Shown piece after piece: positions 25,097 through 33,519 of a DNA stretch of 64,000 nt. The stretch comes from Schlesneria sphaerica (GTDB lineage Bacteria > Planctomycetota > Planctomycetia > Planctomycetales > Planctomycetaceae), in assembly GCF_044336245.1 (NCBI RefSeq), contig NZ_CP172346.1, positions 930,001 to 994,000 on the forward strand, given 5' to 3'. A program made the position numbers and the translations under genes. Each line of letters opens with the position of its first letter. Positions within the stretch are counted from its first letter, which is position 1. Below the pieces are notes generated by a model that ran no database searches, was not told where the DNA came from, and saw nothing but the letters and a program-made list of their open reading frames with translations.

Positions 25097-25855
25097 GTGG
25101 ACGTTACTGTTTTATCGTCGTCAGTCGAAGGCACGGCCCATCAATTTGCAGCTTCGTACGTCGTCAACCAGCATCTGGTGATTGATGCGGGGAGCATCGG
25201 GTTTGCGGGCATCGAACGTCAACGAGCCATCAACTCCATCGTGCTGTCACACATCCATCTGGACCACGTGGCATCGTTGCCGATTCTCATCGACAACGTT
25301 TACCAGCCGGATCGAGACTGTCCGACGGTCTACGCGTCCCAGCATGTCATCGACAACCTGAAGGCCCATTTCTTCAACGACATCGTCTGGCCGGATTTGA
25401 TCCGGTTGGCCTGCGATGGATCTCCCTTCATTCGATTTGTGCCCCTGGAAGACAGGTCTCCCGTGGAAATTCACGGTCTGACCGTGACCCCGATCGCGCT
25501 GGACCACGTGATTCCCACATTCGGCTTCATTGTTGACGACGGCAAGAGCGCCGTGGCATTCGTGAGTGACACAGGTCCCACAATGGCCATCTGGGAATGC
25601 GTGAAGAGCCATCCTCGCATCAAGTTGATCTTCCTCGAAGCTGCCTTCCCCAATTCCATGAGCTGGCTGGCCGACAAGGCAAAGCACCTGACTCCTGCTT
25701 CGTTCGCCATCGAATACGCGAAGGCGGGACGCGCACTTCCGGTGATCGCAGTCCACATCAAGCCTGGTTTTTACGACGAAGTCGTAGGCGAACTCCAGCA
25801 ACTGGGAATCGACGGGTTGAGTATCTGCCAGCCAAACCAGTCCTACACCTGCTGA
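25097..25855 (+). CDS. MBL-fold protein, class-II cyclic-nucleotide phosphodiesterase-like
   Basis: 252 aa. The GTG at 25097 with AAGGGA upstream is preferred; the same frame is open to 24875 but that stretch lacks family similarity. The core motif SHIHLDHVASLPILIDN matches the HxHLDH signature of class-II cAMP phosphodiesterases (PDE1/CpdP family), with further metal ligands in ALDHVIPTFGF, VSDTGPT and the terminal VHIKPG. The remaining conserved pieces (VIDAGSI near residue 30; FLEAAFPNS about 175) also fit. The expected reaction is hydrolysis of cAMP or a related phosphodiester, but other MBL esters are possible. It lies next to the protoglobin gene with a terminator-like hairpin between, so co-transcription is uncertain. 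Confidence 0.85.
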   Translation: MDVTVLSSSVEGTAHQFAASYVVNQHLVIDAGSIGFAGIERQRAINSIVLSHIHLDHVASLPILIDNVYQPDRDCPTVYASQHVIDNLKAHFFNDIVWPDLIRLACDGSPFIRFVPLEDRSPVEIHGLTVTPIALDHVIPTFGFIVDDGKSAVAFVSDTGPTMAIWECVKSHPRIKLIFLEAAFPNSMSWLADKAKHLTPASFAIEYAKAGRALPVIAVHIKPGFYDEVVGELQQLGIDGLSICQPNQSYTC

Positions 25856-25973
25856 CACACAGCCGGTTCGAACGGTTGGTCAGTCAGGCGGTCCGGCTTG
25901 AGACATCTTGGCGGGCATGTCATGATAGATGACCTGCTACAGCTCACTCCCTCCCAGGCTCTGGAGAAGTTTG

Positions 25974-27353
25974 ATGTCGATTGAATCCGCATTTGCCGCG
26001 CCCGTAAATCGTCGGCAGATGGTGCAAAGACTTGGCGGGGGCTTCGGTGCGATCGGGCTGGCAAGTCTGCTGGGCCAGGCATCTGCCAAAGAGCTGGCGC
26101 CACACACGGTTCCCAAGGCAAAGCGGGTCATTCAGCTCTTCATGAACGGGGGACCGTTCGGGCCTGACTTGCTTGACCCCAAGCCCATGGCCGCAAAGTT
26201 TCAAGGTCAACGCCCATCCGAACTCGACTCGTTCAGGACCGAGCGAAAAACCGCCGGCATCATGGCTTCGCCGTATCAGTTCAAAGCTCACGGCGAGAGC
26301 GGTCTTCAGGTCAGCGAGTTACTCCCCAATTTCGCCAAGTGTATCGACGATGTCTGTGTGCTGAAATCGGTCTATACCGACAATCCGAATCATGGGCCCG
26401 CGCTGCTGCTGATGAACAACGGCACGATCGTTCCCACCCGACCCAGTATGGGTTCATGGTTCTCGTACGGGTTGGGCGTCGAGAACGAAAGCCTTCCAGG
26501 CTACGTCGTCCTCTGCCCGGGTCGCCCGGTCCGTTTCTCCATTTTGTGGACCAGTGCGTTCCTTCCCGGGGAATACCAGGGAACGTACATCAACCATTCG
26601 AACCTCGATCCTCAAAAGCTGATCCCGTACCTGCGTAACAAGCATCTCCCCGTTGACGAGCAGCAGCGGCAGCTTGAATTGATGCGGTCGCTCAACAGGC
26701 AGCACCTGGAAGAACGGGGTGGCGATCAGCAACTCGATTCGCGGATCACCGCCATGGAAACCGCATTCCGGATGCAGTTCGCCGCCACCGAGGCATTCGA
26801 CCTGAATCGCGAACCGCAGCACATCCGGGAAGAGTATGGGTCAACCCACTTCGCCAACGGATGCCTGCTGGCCCGCCGGCTTGCCGAACGGGGGGTACGC
26901 TTTACTCAGGTCTACTACGGAGATGGTCAGCCCTGGGATACTCACAACGACCACAATAATCAGGTGAAGAACCTGTGTAAGGACATCGACCAGCCCATCG
27001 CAGCACTGCTCCAGGATTTGAAGCGGCGAGGGATGCTGGAGGAAACTCTGGTCATCTGGGGCGGTGAATTCGGACGAACACCGACAACCGAAAACGGCGA
27101 CGGCCGGGACCATAACCATTATGGTTTCACGATGTGGATGGCGGGCGGAGGCATCAAGGGGGGCATGACCTACGGAGAAACGGACGACTTCGGTTTCCAG
27201 GCCGTCCACAACCGGGTCCACATCCATGATCTCCACGCGACGATCCTGCACCAGTTGGGACTGAATCACGAACGGCTGACCTATCGGTATGCCGGACGCG
27301 ATTTCCGGTTAACGGACGTCGCAGGTCGGGTCATCCAGGAAATTCAGGCCTGA
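25974..27353 (+). CDS. DUF1501 family secreted protein (paralogue 1)
   Basis: 459 aa from the ATG at 25974 (GGAGAAG upstream). Twin-arginine-type N-terminus NRRQMVQRLGGGFGAIGLASLLGQASA, then the alkaline-phosphatase-like DUF1501 fold: KRVIQLFMNGGPFGPDLLDPKP, NPNHGPALLLMNNG, GSWFSYGLG, WDTHNDHNNQVKNL, VIWGGEFGRTP, GRDHNHYGFTMWMAGGGIKGG and ATILHQLGLNHERLTYRYAGRDFRLTDV. The His/Asp metal ligands typical of the sulfatase/phosphatase superfamily are in place. Function in planctomycetes is unproven; it is nearly always next to a PSD1 cytochrome protein, which follows here 75 bp downstream. A second paralogue is at 56523. Confidence 0.92.
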   Translation: MSIESAFAAPVNRRQMVQRLGGGFGAIGLASLLGQASAKELAPHTVPKAKRVIQLFMNGGPFGPDLLDPKPMAAKFQGQRPSELDSFRTERKTAGIMASPYQFKAHGESGLQVSELLPNFAKCIDDVCVLKSVYTDNPNHGPALLLMNNGTIVPTRPSMGSWFSYGLGVENESLPGYVVLCPGRPVRFSILWTSAFLPGEYQGTYINHSNLDPQKLIPYLRNKHLPVDEQQRQLELMRSLNRQHLEERGGDQQLDSRITAMETAFRMQFAATEAFDLNREPQHIREEYGSTHFANGCLLARRLAERGVRFTQVYYGDGQPWDTHNDHNNQVKNLCKDIDQPIAALLQDLKRRGMLEETLVIWGGEFGRTPTTENGDGRDHNHYGFTMWMAGGGIKGGMTYGETDDFGFQAVHNRVHIHDLHATILHQLGLNHERLTYRYAGRDFRLTDVAGRVIQEIQA

Positions 27354-27428
27354 GCAATCCCGGATCAGTAAGCGCACTTCAATCGGTGAACGGAAGCCAC
27401 GTGTCACATCGAGGCGGGGATAGCATCC

Positions 27429-30400
27429 ATGCGATTTACTCATGTGATCGTCACGGCGATCCTTGCACTGTTGATCACCCCTGTTGTGTCCGCTGAAGAC
27501 GCCCGGCGCGATTTCTTTGAAAACAAAATCCGCCCGGCCCTCGTTACCTACTGCTACGAATGCCACTCCGCTGACTCAAAAATTGTCGCGGGAGAGTTTC
27601 TTCTTGATAGTCGTGAAGGAGTTCATCAAGGGGGCGAATCTGGGCCTGCGATTAAAGCAGGAGATCCGGATGAAAGCCTGCTGATTAAGGCCATTCGCTA
27701 CACCGACGAATCAGTCAGGATGCCTCCCAAAGGGAAGCTCCCTGCGGCAGTGATTGCAGACTTTGAAGAATGGGTGAAACAGGGTGCCTATGATCCACGG
27801 GATCGCCCCGCCGCGCGAGCGGAAACGGCTTCATGGGATGAGGTCATGAGGGAGCGAAGCGACTGGTGGAGTCTCCGTCCCGTCGCTCGCCATACTGTTC
27901 CGCCGCTGCCAAATATCGATGACGCGGCTTCCGTCGCCGATCGATTCGTCCGTCAGAAGCTCGCCGAACAGGGACTTGAATCCGCCGCTCCTGCCGATCC
28001 CAGAACGTTCATCCGTCGCCTGAGTCTGGTGCTGACCGGCCTGCATCCCACGGTTGAGCAAATTGACCAGTTCGTCGCCGCATGTCGCCACTCGCCATTA
28101 ACGAATCCTCTGCCCGCGGAAGCGGTTGAAGCTCTCGTAGATTCCCTGTTGCAATCACCCCATTTTGGTGAGCACTGGGCGCGGCATTGGATGGATGTGG
28201 TTCGATTTTCAGAGACACACGGCAACGAATGGAATTATGAAGTTCACCATGCCTGGCGGTACCGCGATTATCTGATTCGGGCATTCAATGACGATGTTCC
28301 TTATGACCAGTTCATCCGCGAGCATATCGCGGGAGACCTGCTGACCGAACCGCGCTGGAACCAGACCGAGCAATTCAACGAGTCGGTGATTGCAACCGGT
28401 TTCTTTCGCTTTGGTGAAGTCAATCACGATGACTGCATCACACTTCGTTCGATTGGCTATGACCTGGCTGACAACCAGATCGACACTTTGACCAAGGCAT
28501 TTCAAGCGACTACGGTCGCGTGTGCCCGCTGCCATCATCACAAACTGGATGCCATTTCGACGAATGATTACTACGCGTTGCTCGCCGTTCTTCGCAGTTC
28601 GAGAAATGTCAGCCATTCCATCGATTCGCCCCAGGTGAATGCGAAGCAGAAGCAGCGGTTGATTGAATTGAAATCCTTGCTCCGACAGGAACTCGGGGCT
28701 CTCTGGCAACAGGAAGCGAGCCACTTTGCCCGGTACCTGTTGGCCGCACAGGCGACCCGTTCCAACCAGCCTGATGCCGCCGAACTCGGTAATGGCCTGT
28801 CTCCGGAACGCCTCGCCAAGTGGGTCGCCGTGCTCTCGGCGGAAAAACTTCCTCTGGAGGAACCGTTCGAGGTCTGGCGCCGAACCGCCGCTCCGACGAT
28901 GCCCGCCTCTCCAGAGCAACTTTCGGTGGCAACCACACCTGATGAGATCGCGAGAAGGATCACCGAGACATGGCAAGCGCTGGGTCGGGAAATAGAACAG
29001 GAACAACGCGCCCGCTCGGAATTCAACCAGCAGCAGTTCAGCCCCTTCGGCGTATTTTCTAATGATGAGGCCGGGGAGTGGAGCTTTGGTGGTCAGTCCA
29101 TGAATGGCCCCGTCTCACAGGATGGCGAATTCGTAGTGCAGCTTGACGGCGAGTCGGTCATCCGATCGATCCTGCCAGCAGGTCGCTATACGCATTCACT
29201 TTCGTCCAAACTCAACGGGACGCTTCGATCCCCGGTCGTCCCCTCCGGCAAGAAATTCATCAGCTTTCAGGTACTGGGCGAACGCAGCAGCGCCGTCCGT
29301 CTGGTCTCAAACCACTGCCAGTTGAATTACGCCAACTATCGAGCGCTCACGTCGCCCCAGTTTCAGTGGGTCACGTTCTCGCCTCCAGAAGATCGCGAAG
29401 TTCTGCGAACGTACGCGGAACTTATGACAATGTTTGATAACCCCAAGTTTCCTGACCAGCTTTCGGCACTCGGAGGCGACAATGCCAATTACAGGCTCCC
29501 CTGGGAGCAGGCGGCGGAAAACCCCCGCTCCTATTTCGGCGTAACTCAAGTGGTGCTGCACGACAGCCCCGAAACGCCCAAGCCCGGCCTGACCCATTTG
29601 CAGTCACTCTTCCAGAGTGATGAGACTCCCGCTTCCGAAAGCTCCAGTGCTATCGAAACCGCTCCGTCGGACGTCACTTTCTCTCTGTCCCAGCTCGCAG
29701 ATCGCTATGCGGCTCGAATGCAATCCGCCATAGCGGCCTGGACCAGCGACACCGCCTCGGAAGATGACGTACGCTGGCTGGAAGTTCTGCTCAATCGTGA
29801 GCTGATCAGTAATAACGGCGCGCTGTCGCCTGGTATCGAATCTGCCGTCCAGGAGTATCGACAGGTCGAAGCAAGTCTCGCCGTCCCCCGAGTTGCAGTG
29901 GGCATTGCAGACGGTGGCCCCGGCATCGACCAACCGGTTTTCATTCGTGGTGACAGTCATCGTCCGGGCGAGACCGTTCCCCGTCGGTATCTGGAAGTCC
30001 TTGCGATGGATCGTTCGTTGGGCGGCGAGTCGACGAGCACATCAGGTTCTGAAACAAGACCTGCACCGAAGGCATTCAGATCGGCGGGAAGCGGTCGGCT
30101 GGAACTGGCGGAACAAATTGCGAGCGCCACCAATCCGCTGACAGCCCGAGTGATGGTCAATCGTGTCTGGCACCATCTGTTCGGTACCGGAATTGTCAGA
30201 ACAGTTGATGACTTTGGGCACGTCGGCGAACCTCCCTCACATCCTGAGTTGCTCGATGAGCTTGCAGTCCAGTTCGTGGAACAGGGCTGGTCTGTGAAAA
30301 AACTGATTCGGTCGCTGGTACTGTCCCAGACCTTCCAGCAGTCGAACCACCCGTCGGCAATAGCGCGCGAAGTGGATCCACAGAATCGATTACTGCAGCA

Positions 30401-30968
30401 TTACCCCGCTCGCAGAATGCCGGCCGAATCGGTTCGAGACGCGTTCCTGAACGCGTCGGGACGGCTCGACAGAACTCTCTACGGCCCCAGTGTGCAGCCA
30501 TTTCGCGCGAAGGAATATGCAGATCGGCGACTGTTCCCCGGCCCGCTCGACGGTCTCGGGCGCCGCAGTCTTTACATCAAGAACAATTTGATGGAGGGAC
30601 CCAAGTTCCTCGAGACCTTCAACTTTCCGGGGGGAAAGGTCACTCAGGGACGACGAGATATCACCAATGTCCCAGCTCAGGCTCTGGCGCTGCTGAACGA
30701 TCCTTTCGTGATACAACAGTCCGAATTCTGGGCGAACCGTCTACTGGCGAACGGCGAAGACACGATCTCGTCACGCCTTGAGATGATGTTTCAGACCGCA
30801 CTGGGGCGACGACCGGATGCAGCAGAATTGAGCCGCTTTGAAGAAACGGTGGCTGATCTCGCGCAGCTTTACCAGGTTTCCCCGGAAAAAATTCTCACGA
30901 GCCAGGAAATCTGGAAGGACGTTGCTCATTCGCTCTTCAACCTGAATGAAATGATCTATATTCCGTGA
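27429..30968 (+). CDS. PSD1 / DUF1549-DUF1553 planctomycete cytochrome protein
   Basis: 1179 aa. Signal peptide (MRFTHVIVTAILALLITPVVSA), a planctomycete-cytochrome-C domain with CYECH near residue 41 and DSREGVHQGGESGPAI, then DUF1549 (FIRRLSLVLTGLHPT..., ending in TTVACARCHHHKLDAIS), a central lectin-like beta region (about 540-700: FSPFGVFSNDEAGEWSFGG) and DUF1553 (RLELAEQIASATNPLTARVMVNRVWHHLFGTGIV, SHPELLDELAVQF, YPARRMPAESVRDAFL). Haem attachment at CYECH and possibly at CARCH. Length is normal. It is partnered with the DUF1501 gene upstream; the order (DUF1501 first) is the reverse of the more frequent PSD1-first arrangement. The function is unknown; polysaccharide-related surface oxidation is often suggested. 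Confidence 0.92.
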   Translation: MRFTHVIVTAILALLITPVVSAEDARRDFFENKIRPALVTYCYECHSADSKIVAGEFLLDSREGVHQGGESGPAIKAGDPDESLLIKAIRYTDESVRMPPKGKLPAAVIADFEEWVKQGAYDPRDRPAARAETASWDEVMRERSDWWSLRPVARHTVPPLPNIDDAASVADRFVRQKLAEQGLESAAPADPRTFIRRLSLVLTGLHPTVEQIDQFVAACRHSPLTNPLPAEAVEALVDSLLQSPHFGEHWARHWMDVVRFSETHGNEWNYEVHHAWRYRDYLIRAFNDDVPYDQFIREHIAGDLLTEPRWNQTEQFNESVIATGFFRFGEVNHDDCITLRSIGYDLADNQIDTLTKAFQATTVACARCHHHKLDAISTNDYYALLAVLRSSRNVSHSIDSPQVNAKQKQRLIELKSLLRQELGALWQQEASHFARYLLAAQATRSNQPDAAELGNGLSPERLAKWVAVLSAEKLPLEEPFEVWRRTAAPTMPASPEQLSVATTPDEIARRITETWQALGREIEQEQRARSEFNQQQFSPFGVFSNDEAGEWSFGGQSMNGPVSQDGEFVVQLDGESVIRSILPAGRYTHSLSSKLNGTLRSPVVPSGKKFISFQVLGERSSAVRLVSNHCQLNYANYRALTSPQFQWVTFSPPEDREVLRTYAELMTMFDNPKFPDQLSALGGDNANYRLPWEQAAENPRSYFGVTQVVLHDSPETPKPGLTHLQSLFQSDETPASESSSAIETAPSDVTFSLSQLADRYAARMQSAIAAWTSDTASEDDVRWLEVLLNRELISNNGALSPGIESAVQEYRQVEASLAVPRVAVGIADGGPGIDQPVFIRGDSHRPGETVPRRYLEVLAMDRSLGGESTSTSGSETRPAPKAFRSAGSGRLELAEQIASATNPLTARVMVNRVWHHLFGTGIVRTVDDFGHVGEPPSHPELLDELAVQFVEQGWSVKKLIRSLVLSQTFQQSNHPSAIAREVDPQNRLLQHYPARRMPAESVRDAFLNASGRLDRTLYGPSVQPFRAKEYADRRLFPGPLDGLGRRSLYIKNNLMEGPKFLETFNFPGGKVTQGRRDITNVPAQALALLNDPFVIQQSEFWANRLLANGEDTISSRLEMMFQTALGRRPDAAELSRFEETVADLAQLYQVSPEKILTSQEIWKDVAHSLFNLNEMIYIP

Positions 30969-31150
30969 TGGCCAATTCGGAATTCTGTCACCGGGGCGGG
31001 GTGTGGTTCTCGAGCACGTCGAAACTCAAGACTCGTGCGACCCACCGATGAGGCCCCGGATTCCCTCGGGTCTTTCCCCGCACCCGCTGCGACGCGGGGT
31101 TTGCGCCCGCAGATAGATCAGACGCGATTTCACCAGGAAGAAACTTTCTT

Positions 31151-32512
31151 ATGTCGGATAACTCCTCGTTTGCAGCCAGATTACCCCCTCAGAATCTTTC
31201 GGCAGAACGAAGCTTGCTGGGGTGCCTCTTGCTCGAAAACTCTGCCATGGACGAAGTGGCAGACGTATTGCGTGCAGAACACTTTTACAGCGACATTCAC
31301 CAGTTGCTCTATGCCACCATCAGCAAGATGCGCGAAGATGCACGAGCCATCGACGTCATCACGTTGGCCGATGAACTTGCCGAACGAAACAAGCTCGCTG
31401 ACATCGGTGGTGCCCCGTATCTGCTCGAAATTCTCGAAACCGTTCCGCACGCGGCGCACGTGAAATACTACGCAGAGATCGTCCGCGACAAATGGATCCA
31501 GCGAAGCCTGACCAACGTCTGTACCGAAGTGCTGCGTGAATGCTATGAGGGGAGCGACGAGACCGCCGATGTGCTGAAACGGGCTGAGCAGGGTATCTTC
31601 GGAATCTTCGAACAGCAGGAAACGGCGTCTAAAATCGGCATGGACGACATCATGCACGAGACGCTGGACCGCATTAATTCCCGACTGGGAAAAGATGGCA
31701 GCATCAGCGGACTGTCGACCGGCTTCGCAGATCTCGATCGCCAGACCAACGGTTTCCAGGCGGCAGAACTGGTCATCATCGCAGCTCGTCCATCCATGGG
31801 TAAGACGGCGTTCGTCTGTAACATCGCCGAGTGGGTGGCGGGGGCCGGTGAAACCGCAGCACTGATCTTCAGTCTTGAACAGTCCAAACTGGAACTGGCA
31901 GAACGTTTTCTCTGTATTCGAGCCAAACTCGACGGTCACCGTTTGCGAAAAGGGCAACTCGAACCGGCAGAGCGTCACGCGCTGCTTGAGGCTTCGTCAG
32001 AACTGAGCCGCCTGCCGCTGTTCATCGACGACGCCCCCGGCCGTACGGTAGCGCAGATCAGTGCGATCTGCCGACGCCTGAAGCGCCGCAATAATCTGGG
32101 ACTCGTCATCATCGATTATTTGCAGTTGATCGAACCCGAAGACAAGCGGACCAACCGCGAACAGCAGATTGCCCAGATCACCCGTCGTCTGAAGGGGATC
32201 GCCAAGGAGAACAGTCTGCCGGTCATCGCACTGTCCCAGCTCAACCGTGGTGTCGAATTGCGAGAAGACAAACGTCCTCGTCTGGCCGACTTGCGAGAGA
32301 GCGGTGCCATCGAACAGGACGCCGATATCGTGATGTTCCTTCATCGCCCCGATGCGTATAACCCTGAAGATCGTCCCGGCCTCGCAGAAATCGTGGTCGC
32401 CAAACACCGATCCGGTCCGACCGGCGTCGTGAATCTCCAGTGGCGTCGCGAATCAATGCGGTTCGATAACTACGAAGGGGGAATCGACCAGGCGATCGCA
32501 GATAGCTTCTAA
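31151..32512 (+). CDS. dnaB: Replicative DNA helicase DnaB
   Basis: 453-aa hexameric 5'-3' helicase of the replication fork. N-terminal helical domain (PPQNLSAERSLLGCLLLENSAMDEV, VDVITLADEL) about 10-110, linker helix, and RecA-like C-terminal domain: Walker A ARPSMGKTAF (about 213-222), FSLEQSKLELAERFL, Walker B VIIDYLQLI, SQLNRGVELREDKRPRLADLRESGAIEQDADIVMFLHR (motif H4/arginine finger region), ending LQWRRESMRFDNY. No intein is present. Same strand as the PSD1 gene but separated by 182 bp, so likely its own promoter; a strong terminator follows. Confidence 0.96.
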   Translation: MSDNSSFAARLPPQNLSAERSLLGCLLLENSAMDEVADVLRAEHFYSDIHQLLYATISKMREDARAIDVITLADELAERNKLADIGGAPYLLEILETVPHAAHVKYYAEIVRDKWIQRSLTNVCTEVLRECYEGSDETADVLKRAEQGIFGIFEQQETASKIGMDDIMHETLDRINSRLGKDGSISGLSTGFADLDRQTNGFQAAELVIIAARPSMGKTAFVCNIAEWVAGAGETAALIFSLEQSKLELAERFLCIRAKLDGHRLRKGQLEPAERHALLEASSELSRLPLFIDDAPGRTVAQISAICRRLKRRNNLGLVIIDYLQLIEPEDKRTNREQQIAQITRRLKGIAKENSLPVIALSQLNRGVELREDKRPRLADLRESGAIEQDADIVMFLHRPDAYNPEDRPGLAEIVVAKHRSGPTGVVNLQWRRESMRFDNYEGGIDQAIADSF

Positions 32513-32580
32513 CACGTGCTTATCTAACGTGTACTCATCTGTGCTGCCGTGCCGTCAGATTGCCTGACTGATTGATTAGA

Positions 32581-32618
32581 AAACTCCTCGCCCCTGCAGT
32601 TGGGTGCGAGGAGTTTTT
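32581..32618 (+). terminator. Rho-independent terminator after dnaB
   Basis: Stem AAACTCCTCGC (32581-32591) paired with GCGAGGAGTTT (32606-32616) and followed by TTTTTGTTTT. It starts 69 bp after the dnaB stop and isolates dnaB from the respiratory operon. Confidence 0.88.
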
Positions 32619-32757
32619 GTTTTGAGGCGGAGCTTCTACTGTCCTCGTATTGCCATCTCGGCCTACTCCTACTAAGTCGGGCCAGGTCGCACGGCATCCG
32701 ATCGCCGAGGGCTCTCGGACCACTTTAAGCCGGAAACGGAATATAAGCTGCAGGACG

Positions 32758-32769
32758 TTTTCGCGAAAA
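32758..32769. promoter_or_regulatory. Palindrome TTTTCGCGAAAA upstream of the respiratory operon
   Basis: 12-bp perfect palindrome about 97 bp before the ActA start and the only clear symmetric element in the 247 bp between the dnaB terminator and the operon. Could be an operator; no matching family is known to me. No convincing -35/-10 pair was found nearby. Confidence 0.35.
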
Positions 32770-32865
32770 AATCTATTCGCATTCTGAATTTCACTTCGTT
32801 ACGGTGATTGAGTGAACTGCACGGTGTGAGTCGAGATCGACGACACGGATACGGAAGCGAGAGCA

Positions 32866-33519
32866 ATGCCTCAGATCTTCCATCGCAGCATGAACACCTT
32901 TTCCAAGGTGACAATCTTCGGAGGATTGTTGCTCTGCGTGGCGATTGCCTTCGCTTGGGATCAGTTCAACCGATCGGCTTATGTCACCGAAGCGGATGTC
33001 GTGCGAGACCAGCCGATTCCCTTCAGCCACGATCATCACGTCAGCGGACTCGGTATTGACTGCCGGTACTGTCACACCACCGTCGAAACGTCTGCATCTG
33101 CAGGCGTGCCGGCCACCGAGGTCTGTATGAGCTGTCACTCCCAGATCTGGAAAGACAGTCCCATGCTCGCACCCGTGCGCGAAAGCTTCCGTACGGGTCA
33201 ACCAATTGAATGGACCCGTGTGCACGACGTGCCTGACTTTGTTTACTTCAATCATAGTATTCATGTCGCCAAAGGTATCGGATGTGAAAGCTGCCATGGC
33301 CGCGTAGACCGCATGCCTCTCATGCGCAGGGCACACACTTTGCAGATGGGCTGGTGCCTCGATTGCCACCGGCAGCCCGAGAAATTCATTCGCGACCCGT
33401 CAAAAATCTATCAATTCGGGAGCGTGGCCGAGACCTCACCGGACGAGGTCACTCAGTTGATGCACAGCTTCAAAATCGACGCTCACCAACTTCTCGATTG
33501 TGGGACATGTCACCGATGA
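32866..33519 (+). CDS. actA: Alternative Complex III subunit ActA, pentahaem cytochrome c
   Basis: 217 aa, membrane-anchored by one N-terminal helix (VTIFGGLLLCVAIAFAWDQF). Five CxxCH haem sites: CRYCH, CMSCH, CESCH, CLDCH and CGTCH, plus additional His residues (FSHDHHVSG, FNHSIHVAKG) that can serve as distal ligands. ActA takes electrons within the quinol:cytochrome c oxidoreductase ACIII on the periplasmic side. It heads an operon in which the next gene's ATG overlaps its TGA (ATGA at 33516-33519). GAGAG precedes the ATG; a second ATG at 32890 is also possible. Confidence 0.93.
   Translation: MPQIFHRSMNTFSKVTIFGGLLLCVAIAFAWDQFNRSAYVTEADVVRDQPIPFSHDHHVSGLGIDCRYCHTTVETSASAGVPATEVCMSCHSQIWKDSPMLAPVRESFRTGQPIEWTRVHDVPDFVYFNHSIHVAKGIGCESCHGRVDRMPLMRRAHTLQMGWCLDCHRQPEKFIRDPSKIYQFGSVAETSPDEVTQLMHSFKIDAHQLLDCGTCHR

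Noticed and set aside
25856..25973. GGTTCGAA, resembling a tRNA T-loop
   Set aside because: No acceptor stem, D-arm or anticodon arm can be built around it.
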